From the NCBI GenBank assembly GCA_902728285.1, contig CACVBU010000525.1, positions 372,001 through 436,000 of the forward strand: 64,000 nucleotides of DNA, written 5' to 3'. Positions 23,201 through 35,400 of the stretch are shown piece after piece (within the stretch, counting starts at the first letter, position 1; each line of letters starts with the position of its first letter). The DNA is from Clytia hemisphaerica (taxonomy: Eukaryota > Cnidaria > Hydrozoa > Leptothecata > Clytiidae). The position numbers were made by a program, and so were the translations under genes. The notes under the pieces are model-generated. The model was not told the origin of the DNA. It made no database searches and saw only the letters and a program-made list of their open reading frames with translations.

Positions 23201-26200
23201 TGAAGGAAATTATTGTCTAAAGACTATCACATTATCAAAACCATGTGACTTTACTTTTGTGCGCAACGATCTTTAGAACACTGCCGAGTTTTTGTAAATC
23301 GAAGGAGACGGTATAAAGTAAAGTTGACCAAAATCACCGTCCACTTTGGTCGACAATGGTAAATACATAAAAAATATCATATAAGCAAAGGCGATATAGA
23401 GCCGTACATCAACTCAATTTCTTTCCGTCACCTTCATATACCATTGCCTTCGATATCCTCTGATACTTAAACTATCGCTACTAATTGACCTTAAGAGCAA
23501 TTCTATCTCAGGTTTGAAAACAAAAATGAAACCGTGCAGAAGTTGTAATAAAGTAAAATTACAATTTCAATTAAAACGTTAGCTAATTAAAACAAAGACT
23601 TCATATAACCAGGTAGAAAATTATTAGAAGCGTATATAGAAGTAATTTAAGCTCTTACCTGAAATTGTAGCCATGCGAAAGTGGTGTGTCAACGTCATCC
23701 AACCTAAAGAAAATGCCATTTGAAAAGAAGATTACTACATACAAAATCTAAACCGGACGGCGTCGGAGACCTTGTTTATCTATCAAAGCTTGTATTCAAA
23801 TGATAAAACCGGACCATTCGTTCAACAGGACATTTTATCATTTCGAATGAAATTTTTTTTTAAATAAGTGTAAAGAAAAATTGATAATAAATACACCTTT
23901 TCGACCATAGTCGCGCGGTCATCCTAAACTCGATCCAATCCTTTTTTAGACATTTTTCTATTGTCTATAGGTGCGAAAAAAAGACTGGGACGGTTTTAGG
24001 GTGGCAAAACGGACAAAAAAATGCCTGCACAGCAATCGGCGGCTACGGTCGAAAAGGTGTATTCATGGTGGATAGTTTAAGTGTCCATTCAATAATATCA
24101 GACTACCTCTTGAATTTGTACTCAGGATAGCATTCATCCAATGAGTGATCCAAATTACAATCCCATTCCATAACTATTCCATAAACTGCTCCCTAGAATG
24201 ACCAAGAAAAATTGAATCTCTTTGATTTTGCCATGATTCCCATAGGTGGAAAAAGTTTCTTATATAGGAAGCACTAGACGGTTCCCGTCGTCGCAAACGC
24301 CGGTTTAGCTTGCACATAAAAGCCTTTAGGATGATAAAGATGGTATAATTGATGGTCTGACAGGAGTAAATCGAGTAAGTATATCTATAGAGGTCTGTGT
24401 CGATTCAGACTACCTGTTTCCGTTGTCTGACGAGAATATTTTAGCCGACAATTTTTCCAATTTTACTACCAGGTCTGTGATAAAGGGGTCTAAAAACCCT
24501 TTAGATTCTCTTCCTCTATTCTACATGTCTCAGTTTTTGTAAAAACATTACCTCGAACCCAACTTGAGTATAATCGTCGCCACAACTTTCCACAATATCT
24601 CTCAACTTGAATATGGGACATAGTGGATCAGTAGTCGAGTTGTAACGACATCTTTTCATATATGAACCACTTTTTTGGTGGTGGACGATATTGTTCCTGC
24701 ACAAATAAAAAAACTGTCATTTTTTCTTATCATACATAGACTCCAAAATAGACCAGAGTCTAAAGGTCTGGGACCCATTTGTTTCGAAGCCCCGAAGGGG
24801 CTAGATCTGAAAATCCAGGATGGGAAACGAAGCAACTTATTTCCCATCCAGAACACGTGACCCGTGTGGTTTTCAAACAAAATTTCTAAATGCGGGACTT
24901 CACTTTTTCTTGCCTAAGAAAGGTTTAAGATTCATCTCTAGTCCCTTCGGGGCTTAAATTGAGATGCTGGGGCCACTTGAGACATTTTTCATCAAATAGA
25001 AGCATTTGAAAAGTGAAACACACAAAAAAGTTTCACTTTAATGAAAAGTTGCTGGTGGCCCCCACCTCACCTTTTTTGCTGACTTCAAACAAAGTTTAGT
25101 GCAATTAAATTGTAACTTGTTGTTTCATTTTGATGAAATTTGTATTTTGTATATCATTTGTGGTAAAATATTCTTATTTTGTACATTTTGACTTTACTCT
25201 TTTCTTAGGGCGTACAAAACCATTGTGAGTGGTCTCGTTAAAGTTTTAACATGAAACGGTTATGTATCTTTAAATATAAGCACCCCCTTCTCACAGACCA
25301 ACTGGGAACCCTTTCCCACTGGATAAATTCGCCAAAATATCGTCCCCGATGGAAAACTATCCTCTAATTTTTGTCTCCATTGAGAAAAATCAAATAAACC
25401 AATCCTCACTGCAAAATATTTTTTATTTGCCCATCCCCACTAAATTCTATTAACTTAAAATACCAAGCCATAAAAAATATGAGAATATCAATCCCCATCC
25501 AGCTTCAGTTAGGGTTATGGTTTAAGATTTAGGGTTTTCCGTTATTTTTATCCCCACTGGCTTAAAAAATCCTACGTGTCTCTGAGAAGGGGGTGTATAT
25601 AATTTTACCTTGTAACTTTAAATTTGGGGAAATGGATTTGATTTTTGATCAAGACTGTCGAATCTTTCGTTCCATCCAAAAGCGGTATCGTTTTGCTGAA
25701 ATCAAACAAAGGTATAAATAGGTGTATAATCATTGTCTGTATAAAAACCCCGGTCTGGGGGTTACTTGAACTTGCCTTGAGAAATTAGTTTGTTTTGCTC
25801 GCTTTTTGATCATGTGATTAAATCTTAAACCAATCCCAAGAGGTGTACTTGGTAACGTGGATCAAAAACTGAGCAAATCGATTTTCATTTTTTGATGATA
25901 ACAAAGGAAAAGCTAACAAAAAGTTGAAACAAAAAGCTTCAAGACAAGTGTTCTTTATAAGGGCTATGGTATAATTAAACTTCAACAAATATTTGTCACT
26001 TTAGTATTTCATGGAAGTGAAACGATTCGATGCTTTTCCTGAGAATTTGTTTACCTGAAATTATTATTTGGCATTGGAAGTTGGTCAACTTCAGTCGGAC
26101 ACCAGCCATAAATTTCACATACGGTCATTGATGAATTTCGATCTGATGGTACGCAACGTCCGGTACGTTCTCCTGAATTTGAAAATGAGGGATATAGAAA

Positions 26201-28024
26201 ATATTTCCTGCCAAGGGAAACTAAAACCTAGTCTTGTTGGAAAATCGAATTTCTTTAGATAGTTTTTTATGACCTGCGACAAGTTGACTCTGAGCAAATA
26301 TCTTCATAAAAGTACTATCTTTTATGGGGGGCGGTTGTAAAGGTTCGAAATACCGCTTTCCCGTCAAAACTTTTGCTGAATCCCTGAATCCCCAAAATTG
26401 AAAAAGATAATAACACTGTCACACCGGTTTGTAGAGGTTGAAATACTGGCATAATGACAAAAAATAAGGCTAAATACCGTCAGCGTCTGATTTTAAAATA
26501 CCGTTTCCCATCTCTTTTTTTGTCAAATCTCGTATTACCGTATCTTAGATAGGGCCAATCCCGTCACACCGTAAATGTATAAGGCTTTATGGGGCGCTAG
26601 AAGTTTTACAATCTCACCGTGTCCATATTTATTGGAAGTTCCATGTTGACAATCTTTGTCTGTGTTACAAAGTGCTTGATACGATTCATTATCTTCGGGA
26701 CATTTCCCTTGGTATTGTTTTGGTGTTATCACCATATTTGTCATGACGAAAAATGAATTACCATTCTGGTAAGAGCAAAGGCTAAGCAAGTTAGTTCTAT
26801 GTATTTGCGAGCATACGCCAACATTCTAAAGCCTATCAGAAATCGGAAGTTATTTGACCCTCATTCCTTCGCTTTCCTACAGCTTGTTTTGAAAGGGTCA
26901 CTGTATGCCATATGGATGAGTCATTCAAAAATATTTCTTAACTCAATTTCATCTATTTTTTCCTTACTACACCCTGTGTCACAAACCCGCTGCGACCCCA
27001 GCCCCACAGGAAAATTTGGGAAAAATTTCGTCCTGGTGGAAAAATACTCTGGAATTTCAATACTACTGAAATTTTAACCTTAGAACAATAGAATATCCAC
27101 CCCCATTGGGATTTCAATTATCTTCACTGGGGAAAAAAGTTTCACTGGGTCTTTGAGACAGGGGTGTTTATTGTTGGAGAGTGTCAACTAAATCATAACC
27201 CAGCTAGCACACAACGTTGTTTTAACGTTTATTTAACGTTCACAACGTCCATATAACGTTAGATGAACGTTGAAACAACGTTGTGTGCCAGCTGGGAATG
27301 TACCTGTTTAACTACATAGTCTTCAGGATCATAAACTCTCCTCCCATTAAAAAGGGTGGAAGGGAAATTCCCAAAATCAACATGTGTGATTCCCTTGACT
27401 TTGGTATTGGTTGAACTGATGGCAGAATCTGTTGCTTGGTAACCTTTGTCGTAAATGATGACGTAACTAAATAACGAGGGGTTAACCATTGATTAGAAAA
27501 CAGAAGAGATTATACAGTGGAGTCTCCATGATTCTGACCTCTATAATTCGAATATCTCCTTAACTCGAACAAGTTTTCTGGTCCCTTCAGTTGACATAAA
27601 AAGAAATAACTACATATCTTTTATATAAAAACTGCAAAGGCTGTATAAGAACATAAGGCTTCGATGGGCAAAATATTAAGAATAAGTTAAGAACATTTTA
27701 GGGTTAAAACTAAAAAGTTAAGAACATCCAAAGGCTTCGAAATTTTTAGATGTTCTTATAATAAAACATGTAAAGAGGAATGAAGGAAGCAACTAGTAAA
27801 TAATCCAATAATGTTCAAAGTATTAAGTTTTAAAATCATTTTTAGAATAATTTCCATTGCATTGGATCCCAAGAAAAGCCTCACCCAATGACGTAAATGA
27901 TGATGGCAATTTGAATGGAGCGATACCAGATGCCAACTTTCTTATTCTGAATTTCCACAACTTTACCAGTTTCATAGGTCAATAAAGCACTCAAATCTTG
28001 CATTTTAAAATCTTCGAATCCCAT
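20229..28024 (-). CDS. P2RX: P2X-B: P2X purinoceptor, complete, 12 exons
   Basis: Exons in transcript order: 28024-27885, 27466-27304, 26765-26618, 26172-26055, 25695-25609, 24696-24552, 24192-24107, 23703-23659, 23191-23101, 22874-22809, 20500-20366, 20288-20229. All GT-AG; 1284 nt, 427 aa, same intron positions and phases as P2X-A. Seen: YETGK near the N-terminus, TM1, KGYQ, TKVKG (ATP lysines), TVLIK and [27 protein letters not shown]2 with GAG and WCDF. After TM2 the sequence is VYRNHICES, so the Lys of YxxxK is replaced by Ile. Exon 12 is the least certain: it is placed by its acceptor, phase 0 and the ID/VD start shared with A. Exon 4 is almost identical to exon 4 of A. Likely an ATP-gated channel subunit; it may assemble with its neighbours. 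Confidence 0.95.
20952..22796. mobile_element. Inverted-repeat element about 1.85 kb in intron 10 of P2X-B
   Basis: Left end CACGGCGGCAAAAAATGG then CTTTTTTCTCCCACTC; right end GTGGGAGAAAATAACTC then ATTTTTTGCCGCCGTG. No transposase recognised. A TTAA-flanked element (22093-22705) is nested in it. The right end stops 12 bases from exon 10. Confidence 0.75.
22093..22705. mobile_element. TTAA-flanked piggyBac-like MITE, 613 bp, hairpin-rich
   Basis: TTAA at 22089-22092 and 22706-22709. Ends CCCTTTGAGTGCC and GGCACTTAAAGGG. Inside are several GC-rich hairpins: GGCGCCTTCGGCGCC, a CAGTCAGG/CCTGACTG stem at 22317-22344, GGAGGGCTTCGCCCTCC and GTCGTATATATACGAC. No protein. A TTAA duplication and CCC ends are hallmarks of piggyBac-type insertion. 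Confidence 0.8.
23889..24063. repeat. Foldback element in intron 7 of P2X-B
   Basis: Left AATACACCTTTTCGACC, right GGTCGAAAAGGTGTATT. Confidence 0.8.
24786..24957. repeat. AAGCCCCGAAGGG family, copy 1 (intron 5 of P2X-B)
   Basis: Left GAAGCCCCGAAGGGGCTAGA and right CTAGTCCCTTCGGGGCTT, with TTTCTTGCCTAAGAAA near the right arm. Further copies at 35292-35580 and 49137-49322. Confidence 0.75.
25281..25597. mobile_element. CACCCCCTTCTCACAGAC-family element (intron 5 of P2X-B)
   Basis: Left CACCCCCTTCTCACAGACC, right CTCTGAGAAGGGGGTGT. Ends about 12 bases from exon 5. Confidence 0.8.
25733..25975. mobile_element. GTCCGTATA family, copy 2 (empty-site allele)
   Basis: Shares TTTTTGATCATGTGATTAAA, TCTTAAACCAATCCCAAGAG and GATCAAAAACTGAGCAAATC with the copy at 36845-37575. 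Here the TTAA target is uninterrupted, so it serves as the empty site for the insertion at 36885-37445. Confidence 0.8.
26969..27167. mobile_element. ACACCCTGTGTCACA-family element (intron 2 of P2X-B)
   Basis: Left ACACCCTGTGTCACAAACCC, right GGGTCTTTGAGACAGGGGTGT. Confidence 0.75.
27199..27296. repeat. CCCAGCTGGCACACAACGTT MITE, copy 1
   Basis: 98 bp palindrome-like unit: starts CCCAGCTAGCACACAACGTT, ends TTGTGTGCCAGCTGGG, five internal AACGTT words. It starts six bases inside intron 2 of P2X-B. Confidence 0.85.
27612..27777. repeat. TAAGAACA word-repeat element
   Basis: Contains ATAAGAACATAAGGCTTCGA, repeated AAGTTAAGAACAT and ends GATGTTCTTATAATAAAAC. Intron 1 of P2X-B. A near copy lies at 38708-38938. 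Confidence 0.65.
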
Positions 28025-29181
28025 CTTCAATGTTTCGCTTTGTTTCTTTCTTCTTGTTTTGATTTTGATACAAATACATTCTAACTAAGACAATTTAATC
28101 AGTTTATTTATATAGCAAACCGATAATGCGGAAAGATCATTAACTGTACTTGAAATAATTATTCTGGCAAGAAGGTTGCGGAAAATTGTAGCAAAAATAA
28201 TTGTAGTTGCAAATACTGTTAGAAAAAATACAATAGAAAACATTAAAAAAAGGAAAGTTGTCAGTATTGCATTAGGAACTTATTGATGACGCAACAATCT
28301 CATGTGATGAAGCAAAAAGTTAAAAAAGGACCAAGTGGGCTAAATAAGTAATGCATGTAATACCTACCAAATACCAAAATGTGATTTAAAGAGAATTTGA
28401 AGTGAATTTTTTAAATACTTTGGCATGAGGAAAATAGTCCTTCCGTGGAAAATTCTACAACAAGAGTCAACCAAAACTAAATTTTCCTGATACGGCACCC
28501 TATTTCACTTTTGTCTCGCTACTTTGTTGTCGTTCCCAGCCCATTCTTGGCGCAGCGCGGACCCAAGAAAATGAGATTGCATATTCGTCAGATTGTTATG
28601 TTTTGACACATCCCTTTAGAGCTTCAGCGTGGTGGGCAGAAAACAATAACGATCTGATCTCAGGTTAGAAAATAGTGAAAAGAAAAGATGTGATGGGTGA
28701 GATTAAAGCAGCCAACATTGGAGATGGAAACAGGAGTGTTGTAAATATTCCTTGCGCTAGCCACAAAAGTCTGTATTGATTATCAATGGCCTTCTATATT
28801 TTCGATATTTCTCCACCATCAGAAAATATAGAATTTCGTACTAATTTTCTCAATGTCTTCCTTTCGTACATTATTTCCTGGATAATATTCGTGACATGAA
28901 TAATTGGATCATCTGACATTCTAGAAAAAATTTTTTCTTCAAAGATGGAAATAAAAGACAATAATAAGTAAAAGAAAACGGAAACATGAAAATATTATGC
29001 TTCTTTTCCAAAACAATATTCGTCTGAAAGTCATTGCTCGAAAGAGAATTTAAATATTTATGTGAAACTTTACCATAGATGGAAATGAATATGACCAAAG
29101 TTGAAAATTTCGAATTTTTATTTTGTTTTCTGATTAATGTATACTTCATATTTATTTACATCATTAACAGTACGGCACGAT

Positions 29182-29545
29182 ACGATACCGTACACGCTTT
29201 TTTTAATAAGAATACACTTTATAAGAATGTCCATGATGAAAATGGGCAAAAAATTAAGAATATGCTAAGAATATCATCATCATGGAATTTTGCTGCTCAA
29301 GCTAAGAATGCCATTTTTAGAGCATTTTCAATTATAAATTGTCATTTACCCCCAAGTAAGGATCACTCCTTTCACAATAAAAAATGCCATTTTATGCTTG
29401 ATGAGACGTATGTACTAGATGTTAAATCTAGTCTGAATTAGGGTCCTAAACTAAGAATGCTGTAAGACTATTTTAGGATGATTTTCCAAAATAAGTAAAG
29501 AATATCCATGATGAAATGGATTTACACCATTCTTATATTTTAGGA
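29182..29545. repeat. TAAGAATA word-repeat element
   Basis: Starts ACACGCTTTTTTTAATAAGA; the words TAAGAAT and CCATGATGAAA recur throughout; ends near CACCATTCTTATA. Close relative of 42551-42862. Confidence 0.65.
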
Positions 29546-29809
29546 CCGTCCTTACATATAGGAACGTCTTATATTAAAGGACCTTTTTTTCTAGTTTCCT
29601 ACTGATCTTCATTCAAACTACTGGATCGGAAAAAACCGATCTAGTGAGCAGAGATACAGATATCTGTCCCTAATCATAGGGACGTTCTTAAACAATATAG
29701 GGTATCGTGCGGTACAATAAAATAATCTATACAATGAACCTCTCTTTTAAAAATGCCTGATATTTTGAAATAAGAATTTTATGAACCTTACAAGTATTTG
29801 GCTACAGGC

Positions 29810-30001
29810 TAGCCTAGTTAACTAAGCCCGTATTCACAAGGCTAGGACACACGGCTTATGGTAATATAGCATTTTCGGTGCTTTAAAGATTTTTTATATT
29901 TACAGATTTTAAATTTACTTGGAATACTGTTATTCAGTCACAACTTACCATCAAATTTATCCTAGTGACTGAATTAAAAACTAGCTTAGATTTCTAGGCT
30001 A
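29810..30001. mobile_element. TAGCCTAGAAATCTAAGC family, copy 2
   Basis: Inverted relative to copy 1. Contains ATTTATCCTAGTGACTGAAT uninterrupted, which is the empty site for the insertion at 56496-56843. Confidence 0.8.
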
Positions 30002-30229
30002 GCTACAGGCCAAGTTACAATTATTCCTTTGTATTTCAAAAAAAATTTTCAATCGCTTCAGAATCTTGTCCGACTGATTAAAGGCAAGGCATTAAGTGCT
30101 TTGACCATAGTCAGAATATTTTCTAGGGATTTGAAGATAAAACTTTTGTTTTGGGTTCCTTGACACTTTAAACAAAAAACTGCCTTTAAAAGTTTTTTGG
30201 TAATTATTTCTGTCAAGAGTAATTAACCC

Positions 30230-30265
30230 TTTCCGTGCCGATGTCGGTATATGCCGACATGAGCA
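30230..30265. repeat. Solo end of a TTAA-type MITE
   Basis: TTAACCCTTTCCGTGCCGAT followed by a GTCGGTATATGCCGAC hairpin. It matches the inverted right end of the 22093-22705 element. No partner end was found downstream. Confidence 0.6.
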
Positions 30266-31390
30266 TTTTTTATTTCCTTGCCATTGTCGGGATTTGTTTC
30301 GACCTATTTGCCGAAAATTTATTATTTTTACAAGATTTTTGTATTAGGTGGTTTGAAATGAAAAAAATGAATAGTTACAAACTTTTATATGTTGAAAAAT
30401 TACAATGTTCAAATCAAAATTATAGTCCTTGGCTAATACTTCATATTATTCAGAAAATGAAGTCAAAATCGTTACTTTTTGCCAATGTCGGCATATGCTT
30501 TCAATGGGTAATTCACCTTTTTCTTTTGATTTTTTCCAATTGTCTGCAAAATATTGAAATATCTAAAAATTTCGAACAAAAATTAGAATGAAAAATTGGT
30601 CACAAACCAATTCCAGATTTTAAGACTTCGAAAACTTTTGAGAATTCAAAAAATTCAAGATTTTAAGACTAAGAAACTTTACAAAAATTTGTTTTAGTTT
30701 AGTTTAAGATACACCATCTAATGATGCAAAAAAATATTTTTTAAATGTTTATTCTTCGCCAAAATAAGGTCCTCAAAGTTGAAATACTTTTCTTCGCAAA
30801 ACTCTTCATTTTCTTCTTCATCAAATTTTTTCATTGCGATTTTGAAATTTTTAGATTCAGGGATTGTTGGCCTAACAGAAAATGTATAACATGCCATATA
30901 GTTTTTTTGGTTACATCAGGCAGAAACCTATGTGTTGTTCATAGCAAATATGAAAATTCACTACGGTTAGAGCCCTTAAAGAAGTCATTAAAGTGAACAA
31001 TAATAACGGAAAATTTTCGAGCCCGCAAAGGTCCCATTAATCACTAAAGGTCATCAAAATTTGGGTAAAAACCTCAGGAAAAACTCTCCGAAATCCGGGG
31101 CTTCAAAGTATGAGCGAGTTTTCTACTTTAAAAAGCAATTGAGATGAAATTAATTAAATGGGTAATTATCGTGAACATATCAGTAGCAAAAAAGATAAAA
31201 AGAAGGAATAAAAAAGAGATGATTGTTGTGAAAAATTCGTTTTCATAGTTATTTTTTTAATTGCGGCGAGTCCCTCCGCAATTACTGCAAATCCCCTCGA
31301 AAAAATGTACCCTCGTTAATTTTCCTAGATCATCTCTGTTCCATTCCATTTCACAACTTTCCTATCTCTGTTCCATTCCATTTCACCCCC

Positions 31391-31607
31391 TAAAGCCCCC
31401 CCTCATCGGTTTGCATGAATGCATGAATGGGCTTTTTCACTTGCGTGAATGCGTAAAAACTAAAAAAAAATTACCTGAATGCATGAGTTGGGAAGCTTTG
31501 CGTGAACAAAAATTGCGTGAATTGCGACAAAAAACATTGCGTGAATGCGTGAATTTGGGGAAAATTTTTTGTGTGATTGCGTGAATTGAAGGTCTGCTGG
31601 GGGGCCT
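31391..31607. repeat. GCGTGAAT word-repeat element
   Basis: GCGTGAAT, GCATGAAT and TGCGTGAA occur many times between two C/G-rich ends (GCCCCCCCTCATCGG and CTGCTGGGGGGCCTC). Relative at 54099-54302, where the word is ATCACG. Confidence 0.65.
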
Positions 31608-31839
31608 CCCTACACACATAAATCATTTTTATTTAGTTTTCGTGATTTTAAGGCGATTCTGTGAATACTTGTTGTGTCTTGTAAAAAACCTATTAAAAGG
31701 TTTGCGAGGGTCTCAATATTTTGAAACCCCAACTTCCCCCGTATTTTCAACCTTCTATATGTCAAGATCACCCAAGCCTGATAAAAGTCTTCGAAAATTA
31801 CAAGGACAATTTGACATAAAACGAATTATTAGAATGTAG

Positions 31840-32404
31840 CAACCTCGTTCCCTGCGTATCATCAGCTTTTTTATGCTTACTGAGACCATGTTCAGACGTT
31901 ACGGTTCCGTTCCGTTCCGAAACGAAACAGCTCCAAAACAAGTGTGTGAGCGTCAAAATTCGAAACGTCAAAAAAGAAGATGTTTCAAAGCAAAACAGAT
32001 CGAAACGGTTTCGCTCCACTTTTTCATCGGAATGTCACTGCTCTGTTTTCTTGCTCCGACACGTTCCGAAACAAATATGAATATTCTCGATCCGTAACGA
32101 AAATCATACCGGAGCGAAACGGAACAGTAACGTGTGAACATGGTCTGATACCACTACCCTGGCATTGTCTGTTTTTCGAATGCGTAAGACTACGTAATTC
32201 AAAAACAAAACGTCAGATTTCATTTGTTCCTGGATTTTAAACCATTGCATTGCAGTGTAACTTAGTAACATCAGATTTTTTATGACGTATTGTTTTGAGA
32301 AGTTCCCCCCTCTGAGAGGGGGAACTCGCATCAGGCAACACCAGGGTATTCTCTGGCGTTCATAAGTAACGTAAATAAAGTCTGGGATACATGGGGACGA
32401 GGTT
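31840..32404. repeat. Foldback element, AACCTCGTTCCC ends, with nested element
   Basis: Left GCAACCTCGTTCCCTGCGTA and right ATACATGGGGACGAGGTT. The foldback 31883-32146 lies inside. It ends about 30 bases from the P2X-C stop codon. Confidence 0.7.
31883..32146. repeat. AGACCATGTTCA foldback built of CGAAAC/GTTCCG words
   Basis: Left AGACCATGTTCAGACGTTAC, right GTAACGTGTGAACATGGTCT. The interior repeats GTTCCG, CGAAACG and GAAACG. Confidence 0.8.
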
Positions 32405-32435
32405 AAGAATGTAGTACAAAAATTAATAGTTGATG

Positions 32436-35400
32436 CTATAGTTCAGCAAATTCATTGTTAGTAAATTCATTATTAGCAAATTCATTTTGAATACTTTGTT
32501 CTCTTGCTCGTCTCAAAGTTTCTCGTCTCAAAGCTTGCTCTTCCACACTTTCCAAAATATGTTCACGGTACACTTCTTTTTTCTCCACCAAATTCAACAC
32601 AATAAAATCACACCAAATAGTTGCCTACGAAATAAAAATAGTTACTAGATGCTAGATCAAACGTCAATTGTCACCAGACACAGATATCATAATCTTTTGC
32701 ACACTAATTAGGGTAACTGTTCACAGATTTCCTGTGGAAGTGTTCCAGTTTTGAAGTCGACTGGACCGCCATGTTGTTTTCTATTTTACGTTGGATTCTC
32801 GAACGTTTGAATTTCAAAACATTCGGATCGCGCTGTTGACGACCGGAATTGAAAACAAGATGGCGGACTAGTCAGCTCTAAAACTGGACACGCGTCCTTT
32901 TATATGAGAAGCCCGATCCAGTCAAGTAGTTAAAGATCAGTGTACCAGCGGTATAGAATGACATTTTCTTCAAACAACTTTTGAAGCAGCCAAAGAGACA
33001 ACTCATCAAAAAAAAACCTTCTAACGTCTAAGAACTGAAATATTTTATTCTTTTTTCATAAAAATGAAACCCTTAATTATTTGCTCACTCCTCAGAGATA
33101 TGACAATTAGAGCTTTATTGCGCAAGTTGATTGCGCAGAAACAAATTTTGCTCACGGAATGAGATAATGAAAGATAACTTACTATACCAAGCAAGCCAAT
33201 ACCTGCTCCAAGGTTCATGAGCAATGGAATAATGTCAAATTTCCCCGCCTAAAATGAGGTTAATGTGCACCCATTAATCGACATACCTTGAGGGAACTAA
33301 TTTAAACGGGAAGTAATTTTCGCGGTCGAAAAAAATCAGAAAAACCGTATTTTGCGGTAACTAATTTTCGTCGTTTTGCTAGTTTTACAATTTCTTTCAT
33401 TTTCCTAGGGATTTTTCGAAATTTCTTATGAGAAATGGCCAAATTTGTAATTCACGGGTTCTAATTTCCACAGATTTTTCACGTCCGAAAAATCGCGAAA
33501 AAAAAAAGTGAAAATTAGTTCCCTATGTAAGGTACTACTTTAATGCTTGAATTAGTGCGTTCAAAAAATCAACCAATTAATATACAATTAAAAAACCTTT
33601 AAATTAAACAATTTCACTCAATCACACAATTAGTCTAAGTCAAATTTAAGTAGACATTTTCTCATTTTATAATGCAAGAAAACCTCATTTAACTGTAGTG
33701 AAAGGGATGATCTCGAGTACTTCATATACAGCACAGAATTTCGAACGAATGTCGGAAATTGGGTAATTTTAGTGCGGAGAAACGGAATTTAGTAAATAGT
33801 TTCGCGGAATTTCAAAAGATTTTTGGTGGTGGAATTTTGTGTATTTGGGTCTTGGTGGCATTGCGGAATCGGGTACCCCCTCAAACCCCTTTTCTCCAGA
33901 AATGAATCAAACCTTTCCAAACACGACCAGTTCGAATTTAATTCCATAAGCTTTCGTCAATGTTCGATATCTCGTCCCATTCTCAACAAAGTAATTCACA
34001 TATCTAAAATCGAAAAGGAACTATAAACCAAAGAGAAAAATTAACACTTTTTCACCAGTTGATAAATATCACAAAAAATTGAAAATTAGGGAAAATTTAG
34101 GTCAATATCAAAACGATGAATGTTTTTTACCTGAAATTGTAACCGTGTGAAAGGGGAGTTTTCTCATCGTCCAATCTACCAAAATATGAAGAAAAATGTA
34201 ACTATAACCCAGCTGGCACACAACGTTTTTTCGACGTTTATCTAACGTTCACAACGTCCATATAACGTTAGATGAACGTTGAAACAACGTCGTGTGCCAG
34301 CTGGGAATGTAGCTAAATTTGAGGTTTTGTTTGTGTTTCACTTCAATGGGAAATTTTTCGTTGGGATTAAATTTCGCGGATTTCGCCGATTTAAGCGAAA
34401 TTAAGTCCCAATGGGGAATTTGGAAAGGTCTTATTCGCGAAGTGAACACAACTCAAAAAATGTTGGATAATTACTTTGAACTAGTAATCTCATGGTCAAT
34501 TTTGAAATTTTTTGAAAAGTGCAACGAGGGAAATTTATTCAGAATTTCACGAAAACAAGCATGGGATTCCTGGTTAATCTCATGGTTTGGATTGAAATTC
34601 TAACAATTCCGAAAGGCACAAATTTAACACTGAAAATCAATCTGAACTTTTAAAAAGAGGTCTCAAAAAAAGTCATAGAAACGCGAATCGAGTTTTTATT
34701 GGATAGTATTCCATTTACTTAATCCTTCGAAGTTAGTAAGAAATTTGGAAAAGGTAATGAATTTGACGATGGGAAATTACAAAATCTAGGAGGGAAATTA
34801 CAGAAGCTAGAAGGGAAATTACAAGTTCGCGGGAAATTACAAATTAAAAAAAGACGTAAATCGAATCACAATCAACCATGAGATTATCAAATGTTAACTG
34901 ACATAAAAAAAAAGCGCTAATAATGTGTATTTCAACAACCAGTATGTATAATTAAGAGACACTGTCCTGATATGAAATATGTGTCTGATATGAACGGGAA
35001 CACTTATGTAAAAATAAAACCTTTAAGTTTATAAAAGAAATGTCACCTTTCAAATTTATACTCAGGAACGCAATCGTAGATGGAATGATCCAAATTACAA
35101 TCCCATTTTATGATGATGCCATAAATGCCACCCTGAAAGAAATACATTTTTCAAGACGTAAGAACATTGTTGGACACATTATTAAACAGACCCTAGATTC
35201 TTACAGAAAGAAAATTGAATTTTCTTGATCGTTAGCCATCGTGAAATATCTCTGCTGATTCATAAAAAGAGATCTTGAAATCAGACCAATGAAGTATAAG
35301 CCTGAAGGACTAGAATCGAATCTCCTTGGTAATGGTAGGAGTTGAAACCTGCCAAATCCTACCAAAGTTGCACGGCCTAGCGCGGTCCGCCTGGTTTTTA

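Larger units (their letters stand above)
28025..32435. other. Intergenic between P2X-B and P2X-C, repeats only
   Basis: 4.4 kb with no supported gene. Holds word-repeat and foldback elements (29182-29545, 29810-30001, 31391-31607, 31840-32404) and a solitary TTAACCCTTT end at 30226-30265. A block near 28430-28510 resembles 13275-13365 in P2X-A intron 3. Presumed P2X-B promoter is within the first few hundred bases. Confidence 0.5.

Noticed and set aside
29079-29441. 120-codon open frame
   Set aside because: Covers a TAAGAAT word-repeat element; no domain.
30235-30591. 118-codon membrane-like protein
   Set aside because: Begins inside a TTAA element end; AT-rich composition gives a hydrophobic reading by chance and no family was recognised.
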